Origin: Pseudomonadota bacterium
GTDB lineage: Bacteria > Oederibacteriota > Muellerivitia > Muellerivitales > Muellerivitaceae
Assembly (NCBI GenBank): GCA_021324075.1
Contig: JAJPJW010000002.1
Location: 1 to 50,848, forward strand
Reading direction: 5' to 3'
Length of the DNA stretch: 50,848 nucleotides
Part shown: positions 7,667-16,644 of the stretch, in pieces
How the letters are laid out: every line of letters starts with the position of its first letter
How positions within the stretch are numbered: position 1 is the first letter of the stretch
Notes under the pieces: model-generated
Told to the model about the DNA's origin: nothing
The model's database searches: none
Seen by the model: only the letters and a program-made list of their open reading frames with translations
Program-made: the position numbers and the translations under genes

Positions 7667-8929
7667 ATGGATTCGTTTTATGACTATAAAAAACATTTCA
7701 TCCTTTACGTGGACGACGAGGAAAAGTCCCTCAAGTACTTCCGGGAAACTTTCGGAGAAAAATTTTCCGTTCTAACCGCCTCCAACGCGGATGAGGGTTT
7801 CCGGATCCTCAAGGAACGCCAGGATCAAATGGCGATCCTAATGACCGACCAGCGCATGCCGGGGGAAAAGGGCATCCAGCTCCTGGAAAAAACGCGGCAG
7901 TTGAACCCGCGGATCCTGCGCGTTTTGGCGACGGCTTATTCTGACCTCGAGACGGCCATCGAATCGGTCAATACGGGGGCCATTTATAAATATGTCACCA
8001 AACCCTGGGACATCCCCCAGTTGGAAGTCACCTTGAAAAGGGGACTGGAATTTTTCATGGTCCAGTCCGAAAGGGACCACCTCTTAAGGGAAAAGATGTC
8101 CGTTTTGTACAACGTCATGCTGACCGACCGGATTTTAAGCCTGGGTGTGCTGGCGGCGGGATTAAGCCACCATATCCGGAATTCCATGGTGGCGATCAAG
8201 ACTTTCCTCGATTTGGCGCCCAAAAAAATGGAAGAAGAAAATCTCGACCTGGCCCAGCTCCGCAATCCCGACTTTTGGAAGGATTATTACCAAAAGGTCC
8301 AAGGCCAAATGGACAAGGTGGTCAACCTCCTGGGCGACCTTTGGGAATCCTCCGAAAAGAACGAGATCGACCTGTCGGAGAAGATCCAGATCCACAAGGT
8401 CCTTGGAGAGGCGGTGGCCTTGGTAAAGCCTGAACTGGACAAAAAGGCCATTACGATCGAAAACCTTGTTCCGGCTTCCCTCCCCGAGATGAAAGCCGAC
8501 AAGAAAAGATTCCAACGCCTTTTTGAATTGTTGCTGCGGGATGAGGTTTCAGCCCTTGGGGACAAGGGAAAACTGAAGTTTACGGCGAAGGTGATCGGCC
8601 CCAAGAACGGTCCCGCCGAAGTCCAGATCGAACTGGAGGACGACGGGCCGGGACTTCCGCAAGACGCCTTACGGGCCTTGTTCGACCCTTTCTTCACACG
8701 GAGCGGAAGCCCGCAAGAGTTCGGCATTTACCTGATGACCTGCTTCTTTATCGTTTATCACCACGGGGGCAAAATTTCCGCGAAAAGCCTGGGGGGGAGG
8801 GGCAATGTTTTCACCCTGGTTTTCCCCTTGGAGACGCAGGCTAAAGCGGCCTTGGCCGAGGAAAAAGACCTGATGAGCAAGGTTTTGATCAATGAATCCT
8901 TATGGGAAAAGTTATTGGCGGGGAATTAG
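7667..8929 (+). CDS. Response regulator with C-terminal degenerate histidine kinase module (PhcR/PhcQ-like)
   Basis: A 420-residue protein. The N-terminal receiver has DDEE near residues 17-20, phospho-acceptor Asp61 in MTDQRMPGEKG, and a TAYSDLETAI/YKYVTKPWD pattern typical of receivers in Phc-type and HD-GYP-related systems. The C-terminal part has a dimerisation-like helix with LSHHIRN (His168) and a HATPase-like region. The ATPase looks impaired: the N-box position reads LLLRDEVSAL without its Asn, and the glycine-rich lid is replaced by SPQEFGIYL, although DDGPGL remains. It has a good ribosome site (GAAGGAG) and is the last gene before a terminator. Likely output partner of the preceding hybrid kinase. 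Confidence 0.85.
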   Translation: MDSFYDYKKHFILYVDDEEKSLKYFRETFGEKFSVLTASNADEGFRILKERQDQMAILMTDQRMPGEKGIQLLEKTRQLNPRILRVLATAYSDLETAIESVNTGAIYKYVTKPWDIPQLEVTLKRGLEFFMVQSERDHLLREKMSVLYNVMLTDRILSLGVLAAGLSHHIRNSMVAIKTFLDLAPKKMEEENLDLAQLRNPDFWKDYYQKVQGQMDKVVNLLGDLWESSEKNEIDLSEKIQIHKVLGEAVALVKPELDKKAITIENLVPASLPEMKADKKRFQRLFELLLRDEVSALGDKGKLKFTAKVIGPKNGPAEVQIELEDDGPGLPQDALRALFDPFFTRSGSPQEFGIYLMTCFFIVYHHGGKISAKSLGGRGNVFTLVFPLETQAKAALAEEKDLMSKVLINESLWEKLLAGN

Positions 8930-8959
8930 GGAATTATTGGTAAACTTGTCCAGCCTGGG

Positions 8960-8988
8960 GAAGGGCCGGCATAGCGGGCCCTTCTTTT
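8960..8988 (+). terminator. Rho-independent terminator
   Basis: An 8-bp perfect stem (GAAGGGCC / GGCCCTTC, 8960-8967 with 8977-8984) and a 9-nt loop, followed by TTTT. It lies 31 bases after the last gene of the acyl-chain/methyltransferase/kinase operon and separates it from the next kinase gene. Confidence 0.8.
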
Positions 8989-9052
8989 ACCGGCTCCGTG
9001 GATTTTATCGATGACGGCTGTCCTTTAAACCGCGGGCCCTTTTGGGGAGCCA

Positions 9053-10177
9053 TTGAGTCAGATTGAACTTCTTCAAACCTTGTATCTTTTACTCCCGGTT
9101 GACGGCAGATCCGAGCCCGATTTTAACCTGTTAGGAAAGCTTCTCCTCCAAAAACTCGGCGTACAGAAGGCCCTTTTTGTTTTCCGGGAACCGGATGGAT
9201 TAAAGTCCGGCGACGGGAAAAAAGCCTTTCCTCCCAAAATCCAGAAGCTCATTCAAGCCCAATTCAACCGTTCTTTCCGGCCGTGGTTGTCCCTCCCCAA
9301 GAGGAATTTTCCCTGGCTCGGCTTTTGGCCGGTCGTGATCGAAGATGATTGGATCGGATTTTACGCCTTGGGGATGAAGGAGGGCGGGAAAGGTTTGAGC
9401 ACGGAAGAATCCCAAATGATGGCGCTTTTGGCCGACCGGACCGGTTGGTGCCTGGAAAGGCGGCGTCTGCGCGACTACCTTGAAAAAGCCGAACGTGAAT
9501 CCGCCTTGGGTTTTTTATCCGCCGCCATGATCCATGAAATCCGAAATCCACTGGCCGCGTTGAGCGCTTTAGCCCAACTTTTGCCCCAAAAAAAGAAGGA
9601 TGGGGATTTCATGGAGTCCTTCGAACGGCTTATGCTCCGGGAGACGGGCCGTTTATCCGATTTAACGGAAAATTTTCTCGGGTTTTTGAAACCAGCGGAG
9701 GGAAAAGCGGCTTCCATTGATTTTTCCAATGTGGTGGCCCAGACAGTGGATTTGTTAAAGCCCCTTTTGACCGTTAAAAGGGTCAAGTTGCGGATGAACA
9801 CGAATCCCGGCCTTGTTTTGACGGGCGACGAGCCACAAATTCGGAGCCTCGTTTTGAACCTTATGAAGAATGCCTTGGAATCGGCAAACCTAGGGGGGCT
9901 GGTCGAGGTTTCAACGGCTTGGCGACCGCGTTCAACCCATGGGGCCTCCGCGGGAATAGAATTTAAGGTCAAAAACGACGGAACCGGAATTTCCAAGGAG
10001 AACTTGGGAAAGATTTTCTCCCCCTATTTTTCATCGAAGGAAAAGGGCCTCGGTTTGGGCTTGGCCATCTGTCAAAAAATCGTTGAAAACCACCATGGAA
10101 AGATCCAGGCGGGTTCTTCGGGCCGGAGCACCATATTCCAGGTATTCCTTCCGGTTGTTGGTAAGAAAAACCCTTGA
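9053..10177 (+). CDS. Soluble histidine kinase (NtrB-like)
   Basis: A 374-residue kinase with no obvious membrane segment. The first 140 residues look like a divergent GAF-type sensor. They are followed by HisKA with His161 in MIHEIRNPLAALSAL and a HATPase domain with NLMKNALES, NDGTGIS and GLGLGLAICQK boxes, all intact. The start is TTG with GGGGAG six bases upstream. A receiver gene follows 99 bases downstream and is the likely partner. The signal is unknown. Confidence 0.87.
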   Translation: MSQIELLQTLYLLLPVDGRSEPDFNLLGKLLLQKLGVQKALFVFREPDGLKSGDGKKAFPPKIQKLIQAQFNRSFRPWLSLPKRNFPWLGFWPVVIEDDWIGFYALGMKEGGKGLSTEESQMMALLADRTGWCLERRRLRDYLEKAERESALGFLSAAMIHEIRNPLAALSALAQLLPQKKKDGDFMESFERLMLRETGRLSDLTENFLGFLKPAEGKAASIDFSNVVAQTVDLLKPLLTVKRVKLRMNTNPGLVLTGDEPQIRSLVLNLMKNALESANLGGLVEVSTAWRPRSTHGASAGIEFKVKNDGTGISKENLGKIFSPYFSSKEKGLGLGLAICQKIVENHHGKIQAGSSGRSTIFQVFLPVVGKKNP

Positions 10178-10276
10178 AAAACCCGATCTTTCAGCGGAAA
10201 TAGGATTTTTAACGTTATTTGCCCTCTTTTTTGGTATTTTAGTAAGCAGTTAACTTCCCGTTTTGGGGGGATTCCT

Positions 10277-10861
10277 ATGGCGACCAAGAACATCCCTATT
10301 CTCATCCTTGAAGATGACCCCGCTTTCCGAGACCGCTTGAATGGCGTCTGCGCTGGGATTGGAAAAACCTGGGTGGTCGGCGAAATCGACAAGGCTTTGG
10401 GGTTACTAGTCCGACAATCCTTCCGGATTTTGCTTTTGGATTGGAATTTGATCCAAACCGATCCTTCTTCCTTCATCCTCGCCATCAACAGTTTCCAGCA
10501 AAATGCCAGCCGTATCGCCTTGTTCAAGTTTCCCCAGCTCAATCCCGTCATTTCGGCCATGAAAACAGGGATGAGCGACGTTCTTTGGACGGGCCAGACC
10601 CCGGAAGCGTTGAAGGCCAAAATCGAGGAATCGCTTTCCCAGACGAAACCGGCCCCCTTCGTCCATTCCTCGGTCTCCCGATTGGCCGAATCCTTGGCCG
10701 AAAAGGCAGTTGAGAAGAAAATGTCCTTTTCCAAGGCCCGCAAGGAATTTTCCAAGACCTTCCTCTTTCAAGTCCTGGGGCAAAAGAAAATGCGCCGTTC
10801 CCAGCTTGCCAGCTTGATGAACGTCAGCACCCGCACGCTTCACCGCCATTTGTCCGCCTGA
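10277..10861 (+). CDS. Response regulator, divergent receiver with Fis-like C-terminal HTH
   Basis: A 194-residue protein. The receiver half has an acidic cluster LEDDP (residues 11-15) and phospho-acceptor Asp55 in LLLDWNLIQ. The conserved Thr and Lys positions are hard to place, so the domain is divergent. The last 25 residues form a Fis-type helix-turn-helix (RRSQLASLMNVSTRTLHRHL), as at the end of NtrC proteins, but no AAA+ sigma-54 domain lies between. It is probably a DNA-binding partner of the kinase at 9053-10177, from which it is separated by an AT-rich gap with possible promoter sequence. Confidence 0.82.
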   Translation: MATKNIPILILEDDPAFRDRLNGVCAGIGKTWVVGEIDKALGLLVRQSFRILLLDWNLIQTDPSSFILAINSFQQNASRIALFKFPQLNPVISAMKTGMSDVLWTGQTPEALKAKIEESLSQTKPAPFVHSSVSRLAESLAEKAVEKKMSFSKARKEFSKTFLFQVLGQKKMRRSQLASLMNVSTRTLHRHLSA

Positions 10862-11045
10862 ATTACGGGCAAACCAATCAATATCCAATTTTTGTCATAA
10901 ATCTTAGGAAGCTTTTGTTTCTCCAAAATGCCTAATTTATGACCTCTTCATTCCACATCAACTTAACCCATAGTTAAACCTGAAACATTCGGGTTCCGAA
11001 ATGATAAAATCGGAGAACTCACATTCCACCTTTCCGGGAGGCTTC

Positions 11046-13103
11046 ATGCGAGGGTGCAAAAAAAACTTAGCCTTTTTAAGTCTGATTTTTTGTTCCTTTT
11101 GTTTTTCCCCTGCCGGCGCCCAAGTCCCCAATCCTTTCCCAACGCCGTCGCCGACTCCCTCGCCGACGCCTTTAGCGACTTCCAACGGCCCGATGAGTTC
11201 ACTGAAAAAAATGAGCCTCGAGGAATTGATGAATTTGGATGTCACCTCCGTTTCCAAACAACCCGAACCCTTTGGGCAGGCGCCCGCGGCCATCAACGTT
11301 ATAACGAACGACGCCATCCGCAGGTCAGGCGCCTCCAGTATCCCGGAAGCTTTGCGACTGGCGGACAATCTTGAAGTGGCGAAAGCCTCCTCTTCCGGCT
11401 GGGACATCACTGCCAGGGGATTTAACACGGGCCTGGCGAATAAGCTTCTGGTGCTGATGGACGGCAGGACCCTCTACTCGCCCCTTGACTCCGGCGTATT
11501 TTGGAACGTTCAGGATTACCTGCTGGAGGACATCGACCGGATCGAGGTCGTCAGCGGCCCGGGAGGAACTTTGTGGGGCGCCAACGCGGTCAACGGCGTC
11601 ATCAACATCACCAGCAAGGATGCCAAGGACACGCAGGGCGCCTACGTGGAAGGCGGCGGCGGCACCCAACCCCAGGATTTCGGCGGCATCCGTTATGGCG
11701 GCAAATTGGACGCGGATGTTTATTACCGTTTCTACGGGAAATATTTCGATGGGGCCAATGAAGTGTTGGTGGATGGGAGCAACGCCGGGGATCCCTGGAG
11801 GATGGGCCAGGGCGGGTTTAGGATCGATGACGAGGGCGATTCCCAAAACCACTTCACCCTCCAAGGCGACATCTATGACAGCGCCGTCAGTTCCACGGCG
11901 GGAGACGGTGAATCGGCCGGCGGGAACGTCCTGGGGCGGTGGTCACACAATATCTCGGCAGACTCGGACCTCAGCCTTCAGCTGTATTACGACCACACCT
12001 ATTTCAACGCCCCCAAGACACAGGCCCATTTGGGGCCTTTCGTTTCCGCGCCGGCCGGCGTTTTCGCCGACAGCCTGGAAACCTACGACTTGGACTTCCA
12101 GCATCATTTTCACTGGGACGGCGCCAACAACTTCATCTGGGGTTTAGGATGCCGCATCACCCACGACTTGGTCACGCCGGCCCCTTCCTTGACCTTTCAA
12201 CCGACCCTCTTGGACCAGGGTTTGTTCAGTTTTTTTGCACAGGATGAGTTCGAATTGGGAAACGACCTTTTCTTGACCGCGGGCAGCAAGGTTGAGCACA
12301 ACGACTACACGGGTTATGAATTTGAACCCAGCGGTCGCTTGAAATGGAACCTGGCGGAAGCCCAGATGGTTTGGGCCGCGGTTTCCCGGGCGGTCCGCAT
12401 GCCTTCGCGCATCGACCACGACCTCGAGGAGCCGACGCCGAACCTGGTCCCGTTCGGAATCAAGGAACTTTTAATCGGGGGATCGGACTTTGAATCGGAA
12501 ACGGTGGTGACTTATGAGCTGGGCTACCGGGCCCAGTTGGCCAAGGAGTTCTCCACTTCCATTTCGACCTTTTTCAACAACTACAGTGATATTCGCAGCA
12601 CCAGCTCGACCCCCTCCGGGCCTCTCGGCCTCCTTCCCCTCTATTTCCAAAACAACCTCGAGGCCCAGACAGGCGGCGTCGAATGGACCGTCGATTACCA
12701 AGTCCTGGAAGGTTGGCGGATGCACGCCGGCTATGATCTGCTCCAGGAAAATGTCTGGGTCAAGCCCGGCCAAACCGACTTGAACAACGCACTCAATGAA
12801 ACCGCCGACCCGAAAAACCAGGTCTTTGTCCGTTCCTCGATGGACCTGCCGGGGGACCTGGAACTGGACCCCGCCTTTCGATGGGTCGACTCATTGACCT
12901 ACAACTACAACGCCGGCGTGCCGGGAGTCGTCCCCAGTTACGCCGAATTGGATCTGCGCCTGGCCTGGCATCCCATTAAGGATATTGAGATTTCCGTCAC
13001 GGGCCAGAATCTCCTGCACGACTATCACCTTGAATACGCAGCAGGGGGCCCGTTTGAGGAAATCCAACGAAGCGTCTACGGGAAGCTCGCGTGCCGGTTC
13101 TAG
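11046..13103 (+). CDS. TonB-dependent outer-membrane receptor
   Basis: A 685-residue receptor for an unidentified ligand. A signal peptide ends at about residue 25, followed by a Pro/Ser/Thr repeat linker (27-44), a TonB-box-like VTSVSKQ (66-72) and a plug domain (about 75-192, with NKLLVLMDGR and GPGGTLWGANAVNGVINI). The rest is a beta barrel ending in the aromatic CRF typical of outer-membrane proteins. I chose ATG 11046, which has GGGAGG just upstream, over an upstream in-frame ATG at 11001. The plug sequence resembles receptors found next to YfiR and CHASE8 kinases, which is the case here: the next gene overlaps it. Confidence 0.92.
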   Translation: MRGCKKNLAFLSLIFCSFCFSPAGAQVPNPFPTPSPTPSPTPLATSNGPMSSLKKMSLEELMNLDVTSVSKQPEPFGQAPAAINVITNDAIRRSGASSIPEALRLADNLEVAKASSSGWDITARGFNTGLANKLLVLMDGRTLYSPLDSGVFWNVQDYLLEDIDRIEVVSGPGGTLWGANAVNGVINITSKDAKDTQGAYVEGGGGTQPQDFGGIRYGGKLDADVYYRFYGKYFDGANEVLVDGSNAGDPWRMGQGGFRIDDEGDSQNHFTLQGDIYDSAVSSTAGDGESAGGNVLGRWSHNISADSDLSLQLYYDHTYFNAPKTQAHLGPFVSAPAGVFADSLETYDLDFQHHFHWDGANNFIWGLGCRITHDLVTPAPSLTFQPTLLDQGLFSFFAQDEFELGNDLFLTAGSKVEHNDYTGYEFEPSGRLKWNLAEAQMVWAAVSRAVRMPSRIDHDLEEPTPNLVPFGIKELLIGGSDFESETVVTYELGYRAQLAKEFSTSISTFFNNYSDIRSTSSTPSGPLGLLPLYFQNNLEAQTGGVEWTVDYQVLEGWRMHAGYDLLQENVWVKPGQTDLNNALNETADPKNQVFVRSSMDLPGDLELDPAFRWVDSLTYNYNAGVPGVVPSYAELDLRLAWHPIKDIEISVTGQNLLHDYHLEYAAGGPFEEIQRSVYGKLACRF

Positions 13104-13666
13104 CCTTTTTTCGCCGGAACACGGCCTTGGGAATGGGGCTGCTCCTGCCGATCCTGCTGACGGCCGGCGCGCCCCTGCGGGCGGAAGCTCCCGTGTCCAA
13201 AGAGTACCAGGTGAAGGCCGTTTTTCTGTTCAATTTTGCGCAGTTCGTCCAATGGCCGCCAAAGTCCTTCACCTCCGCCGGAGATCCGTTCTATATCGGC
13301 ATCCTGGGGGAGGATCCTTTCGATGCCTTCCTGGATGAGACCGTCAAGGGCGAGAAAGTGGACGGCCACCCCCTGGTCATCCGCCGCTACGGCAACGTCG
13401 AGGAGGCCACGGGTTGCCAGATCCTCTTCATCAGCCGCTCGGAGGCCGGGCGGATGGCGGACATCCTGTCTTCCTTGAAGGGCCGGAACATCCTCACGGT
13501 GGCCGACAGCGGGAATTTCATCGAAAACGGCGGCGTCGTTTACTTCGTCACGGAAGGCAAAAAGATCCATTTCAAGATCAGCCTGGAGGCCGCCAAACAG
13601 GCCAAACTGACCATCAGTTCCCAGGTCCTGCGGCTGGCCCAGATCGCCGGGCCTGGAAAGGAGTGA
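13091..13666 (+). CDS. YfiR family periplasmic protein
   Basis: A 191-residue exported protein. A hydrophobic signal segment is followed by the family's opening EYQVKAVFLFNFAQFVQWPP, an ISRSEA segment and the late VRLAQI-like end (LRLAQIAG). YfiR proteins are periplasmic inhibitors that bind the periplasmic part of YfiN-type sensors (family knowledge). The GTG start at 13091 lies within the end of the receptor gene; ATG 13133 is an alternative that still leaves a signal peptide. The stop overlaps or abuts the kinase gene that follows, whose N-terminus looks like a YfiN/CHASE8 sensor, so the two probably form a sensing pair. Confidence 0.88.
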   Translation: MPVLAFFRRNTALGMGLLLPILLTAGAPLRAEAPVSKEYQVKAVFLFNFAQFVQWPPKSFTSAGDPFYIGILGEDPFDAFLDETVKGEKVDGHPLVIRRYGNVEEATGCQILFISRSEAGRMADILSSLKGRNILTVADSGNFIENGGVVYFVTEGKKIHFKISLEAAKQAKLTISSQVLRLAQIAGPGKE

Positions 13667-13668
13667 AC

Positions 13669-16644
13669 TTGAACCTTAAGGACATGCCCATCCGGCAAAA
13701 ATTGATGTCCGTCAACCTTTTGACCAGCAGTGCGGTATTACTGCTCACCTGGGCGTCCTTCATCGCCTACGAATTCATTTCGCTCCACCGCAACATGCTC
13801 CAATCCTACATGACAAGGGCGCAGATCATCGCCGCCAACTCCGCCGCCGCCCTGGCCTTCCAAAACCAGGCCGACGCCGCCAACGTGCTGGACGCGCTCA
13901 AACTCGACAAGAGGATGAATGTCGCCTGCCTCTACGACGATAAGGGAACGGTTTTTGCGGTCTACCCGGCCGACGCACCCTCGGCAACCTTTCCCCCGGC
14001 ACCGGGGGAGTCGGGCTACCGGGACGGCCGCCTGGACATCTTCGAGCCCGTTGTCCAAGGCGACCGGAAATTGGGAACGGTTTACCTGCAGGCGAACCTT
14101 TCCGCGCTGACGGACCGCTATGCGGCCTATGCCTGGCTTGCACTGGGCGTCGTCACGGCCTCCTTCCTGCTGGCTTACCTGCTTTCGCGGATACTGCAAG
14201 GCCAAATCTCCCGGCCCATCCTGGCCCTGGCCGGAACAGCGAAAGCCATCTCGGACCACCAGGATTTTTCCATCCGGGCCGAGAAATTGGGAAAGGATGA
14301 AACGGGATCCCTGACCGAAGCTTTTAACCGGATGTTGTCCGAAATCCAGGACCGGGAGCAAGCCCTCAGGAAAAGCGAGGAGCGCTTCCGCTCCCTGATC
14401 GAAAACAACCAAGATGGAATCGCGGTCTCCAACTCCGAAGGGGAGGCCCTCTACGTGAGCCCGTCCCTGACCCGCATGCTGGGGCGGGTCGAGTCGGATT
14501 TCATCGGCAAAAGCCGCAAAGACCTGGTCCATCCCGATGACCTGCCCTTGGTCGCCGACAAGATGGCGGAAACCCTCCGGAATCCGGGGAAAACCATCCA
14601 GGCCCGCTATCGACTGAAGCACCAGGATGGTTCCTGGCGGTGGATCGACATGACGGCGATCAACCTCATCGATAACCCGGCCGTGGGCGGCATCGTCCGG
14701 AACATCCAGGACATCACGGAAAAATTAAAGATGGAGGAAATCGTCCGGCTGGGAGAAGCCCAAGCCATCGCCACCATCAAGGATTACGCCATCTTCATGC
14801 TGGATCCCCAGGGAAAAATCCTTACCTGGAACGCAGGGGCGGAACATATCAAGGGTTACAAGGCCTCCGATATCATCGGAAAGTCCATTTCGGTTTTTTA
14901 CGCGCCGGAAGACGCCGCCCAAAGCCGCCCGCAGGAACTACTGCAGACCGCTGTGCGGAATGGAAGGGTTGAAGACGAGGGATGGCGGGTGAGAAAAGAC
15001 GGTTCGCGGTTCCTCGCCGACGTGGTCATCACGGCCCTTAAGAATGAAAAGGGGGAATTGCGCGGATTCATCAAGATCGCCCGGGACGTAACCGAAATCC
15101 GAAAAGCCCAGCAGGAACTGCGGGAAAAAACCCAACTGTTGGATTCCATCCTCCGGAATATCGGCGACGGGGTGGTGGTGGCCAATGAAAAGGGCGAATT
15201 CATCCTGTTCAACCAAGCGGCTGAAAAAATCGTAGGCCTGGGGCCTATGGCAGGCGGACCGGACCAGTGGACCGAACAATACGGCGTTTTCCGTCCGGAC
15301 GGCAAAACCCCCCTTCCCGCCGCGGAAAATCCTTTGGCCAAGGCCATTCGGGGCGAGTCGACGAACGACATGGAATTGGTTTTAAAGAACCACCCGAATC
15401 CGAATGGCATCCCGATCAGCATCACCGGGCGGCCCCTGAAGGACGAAAAGGGCGCCATCCATGGCGGGGTCACTGTTTTCCACGACATGACCGAGCGAAA
15501 AAAGGCCGAGCAAGCCATCCTACAAACGAACGACTTCCTCAACGCCGTGCTGGAAAATATCCCGAACATGATCTTCGTCAAGGATGCCAAGGAGTTGAGG
15601 TTCGTCAACTTCAACAAGGCGGGGGAGGATCTGCTGGGGATCAAGCGGGGGGACATGATCGGCAAGAACGATTACGATTTCTTTCCCAGGGGGCAGGCGG
15701 ATTTTTTCACCGCCAAGGACCGGTCCGTTTTAAACGAGGGCAAACTCCTGGACATCCCTGAGGAATCCATCGAAACCAAGACCTTGGGGCCCCGGATCCT
15801 GCACACCCGCAAGATCCCCATCCGCGATAAGGATGGAAAATCCCTTTACTTGTTGGGCATCTCAGAAGACATCACCGAACAAAAACGACAACAGGAGTTG
15901 AGGACCTACACCCAGGCCCTGGAGGTCAGCAATAAAGAACTCCAGGACTTTGTCTTCATCGCTTCCCACGACCTCCAGGAGCCCTTGAGGAAAATCCAAT
16001 CCTTCGGCGAGTTCCTCAAGGAAGAGTACGGCGGGAAGCTGGAGGCGACGGGAAAAGACTACCTGGACCGGATGCGGTCCGCGGCCACCCGCATGCAGAT
16101 CCTGATCAACGATCTTTTGACCCTGACCCGGGTGACCACCAAGGCCAAGCCCTTCGTGCCGGTGGACCTTTCCGTCGTGTTAAGGGATGTCCTGTCCGAC
16201 CTGGAGGTGCGCATCAGCGAGAAAAACGCCAAGGTGGATGTGGGCCCCCTCCCGACGTTGGAGGCGGATGCGACCCAGATGCGCCAGCTTTTCCAGAACC
16301 TGATCGGGAACGCCCTCAAGTTCCAGAAAACCGGCGTCCCGCCGGAAATCAAGGTGGAGGCTGAGACACTGGAGGGGTCCCGGCCGGGGGAGAGGCAGTA
16401 CAACCTCCGGGTCAAGGACAACGGCATCGGCTTCGACAACAAATACGCCGACCAGATCTTCAAGGTGTTCGAGCGGCTGCATGGACGGGACGAATACGAA
16501 GGCACGGGTATCGGCCTGGCCGTCTGCCGCAAGGTCGTGGAGCGCCACGGCGGGTCGATTTCCGCCGAGGGCATTCCGGGGCAAGGAAGCGTCTTCACGA
16601 TTGTGCTGCCATTCCAGCAAGGATTAAAAGGAGGGAAGGCATGA
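13669..16644 (+). CDS. Membrane sensor kinase: CHASE8-like, HAMP, several PAS, HisKA, HATPase
   Basis: About 991 residues. There is a first membrane segment near residues 17-38, a periplasmic region of about 110 residues similar to the YfiN sensor (NMLQSYMTRAQIIAANSAAALAF), a second membrane segment near 155-180 and HAMP. Four PAS-like blocks follow, each ending in a D-I/M-T-E-x-K motif. The kinase core has His767 in FIASHDLQEPLR, of the phytochrome type, with ATPase boxes NLIGNALKF, DNGIGF and GTGIGLAV. Start TTG 13669 has AAGGAG at ideal distance; GTG 13663 is possible. The stop overlaps an Rcp1-type receiver. Likely chain: TonB receptor, YfiR, this kinase, receiver (inference). Confidence 0.9.
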   Translation: MNLKDMPIRQKLMSVNLLTSSAVLLLTWASFIAYEFISLHRNMLQSYMTRAQIIAANSAAALAFQNQADAANVLDALKLDKRMNVACLYDDKGTVFAVYPADAPSATFPPAPGESGYRDGRLDIFEPVVQGDRKLGTVYLQANLSALTDRYAAYAWLALGVVTASFLLAYLLSRILQGQISRPILALAGTAKAISDHQDFSIRAEKLGKDETGSLTEAFNRMLSEIQDREQALRKSEERFRSLIENNQDGIAVSNSEGEALYVSPSLTRMLGRVESDFIGKSRKDLVHPDDLPLVADKMAETLRNPGKTIQARYRLKHQDGSWRWIDMTAINLIDNPAVGGIVRNIQDITEKLKMEEIVRLGEAQAIATIKDYAIFMLDPQGKILTWNAGAEHIKGYKASDIIGKSISVFYAPEDAAQSRPQELLQTAVRNGRVEDEGWRVRKDGSRFLADVVITALKNEKGELRGFIKIARDVTEIRKAQQELREKTQLLDSILRNIGDGVVVANEKGEFILFNQAAEKIVGLGPMAGGPDQWTEQYGVFRPDGKTPLPAAENPLAKAIRGESTNDMELVLKNHPNPNGIPISITGRPLKDEKGAIHGGVTVFHDMTERKKAEQAILQTNDFLNAVLENIPNMIFVKDAKELRFVNFNKAGEDLLGIKRGDMIGKNDYDFFPRGQADFFTAKDRSVLNEGKLLDIPEESIETKTLGPRILHTRKIPIRDKDGKSLYLLGISEDITEQKRQQELRTYTQALEVSNKELQDFVFIASHDLQEPLRKIQSFGEFLKEEYGGKLEATGKDYLDRMRSAATRMQILINDLLTLTRVTTKAKPFVPVDLSVVLRDVLSDLEVRISEKNAKVDVGPLPTLEADATQMRQLFQNLIGNALKFQKTGVPPEIKVEAETLEGSRPGERQYNLRVKDNGIGFDNKYADQIFKVFERLHGRDEYEGTGIGLAVCRKVVERHGGSISAEGIPGQGSVFTIVLPFQQGLKGGKA

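Noticed and set aside
13414-13668. N-terminal extension of the multi-PAS kinase
   Set aside because: It lies inside the YfiR-like gene in another frame; a TTG with a good ribosome site at 13669 explains the start.
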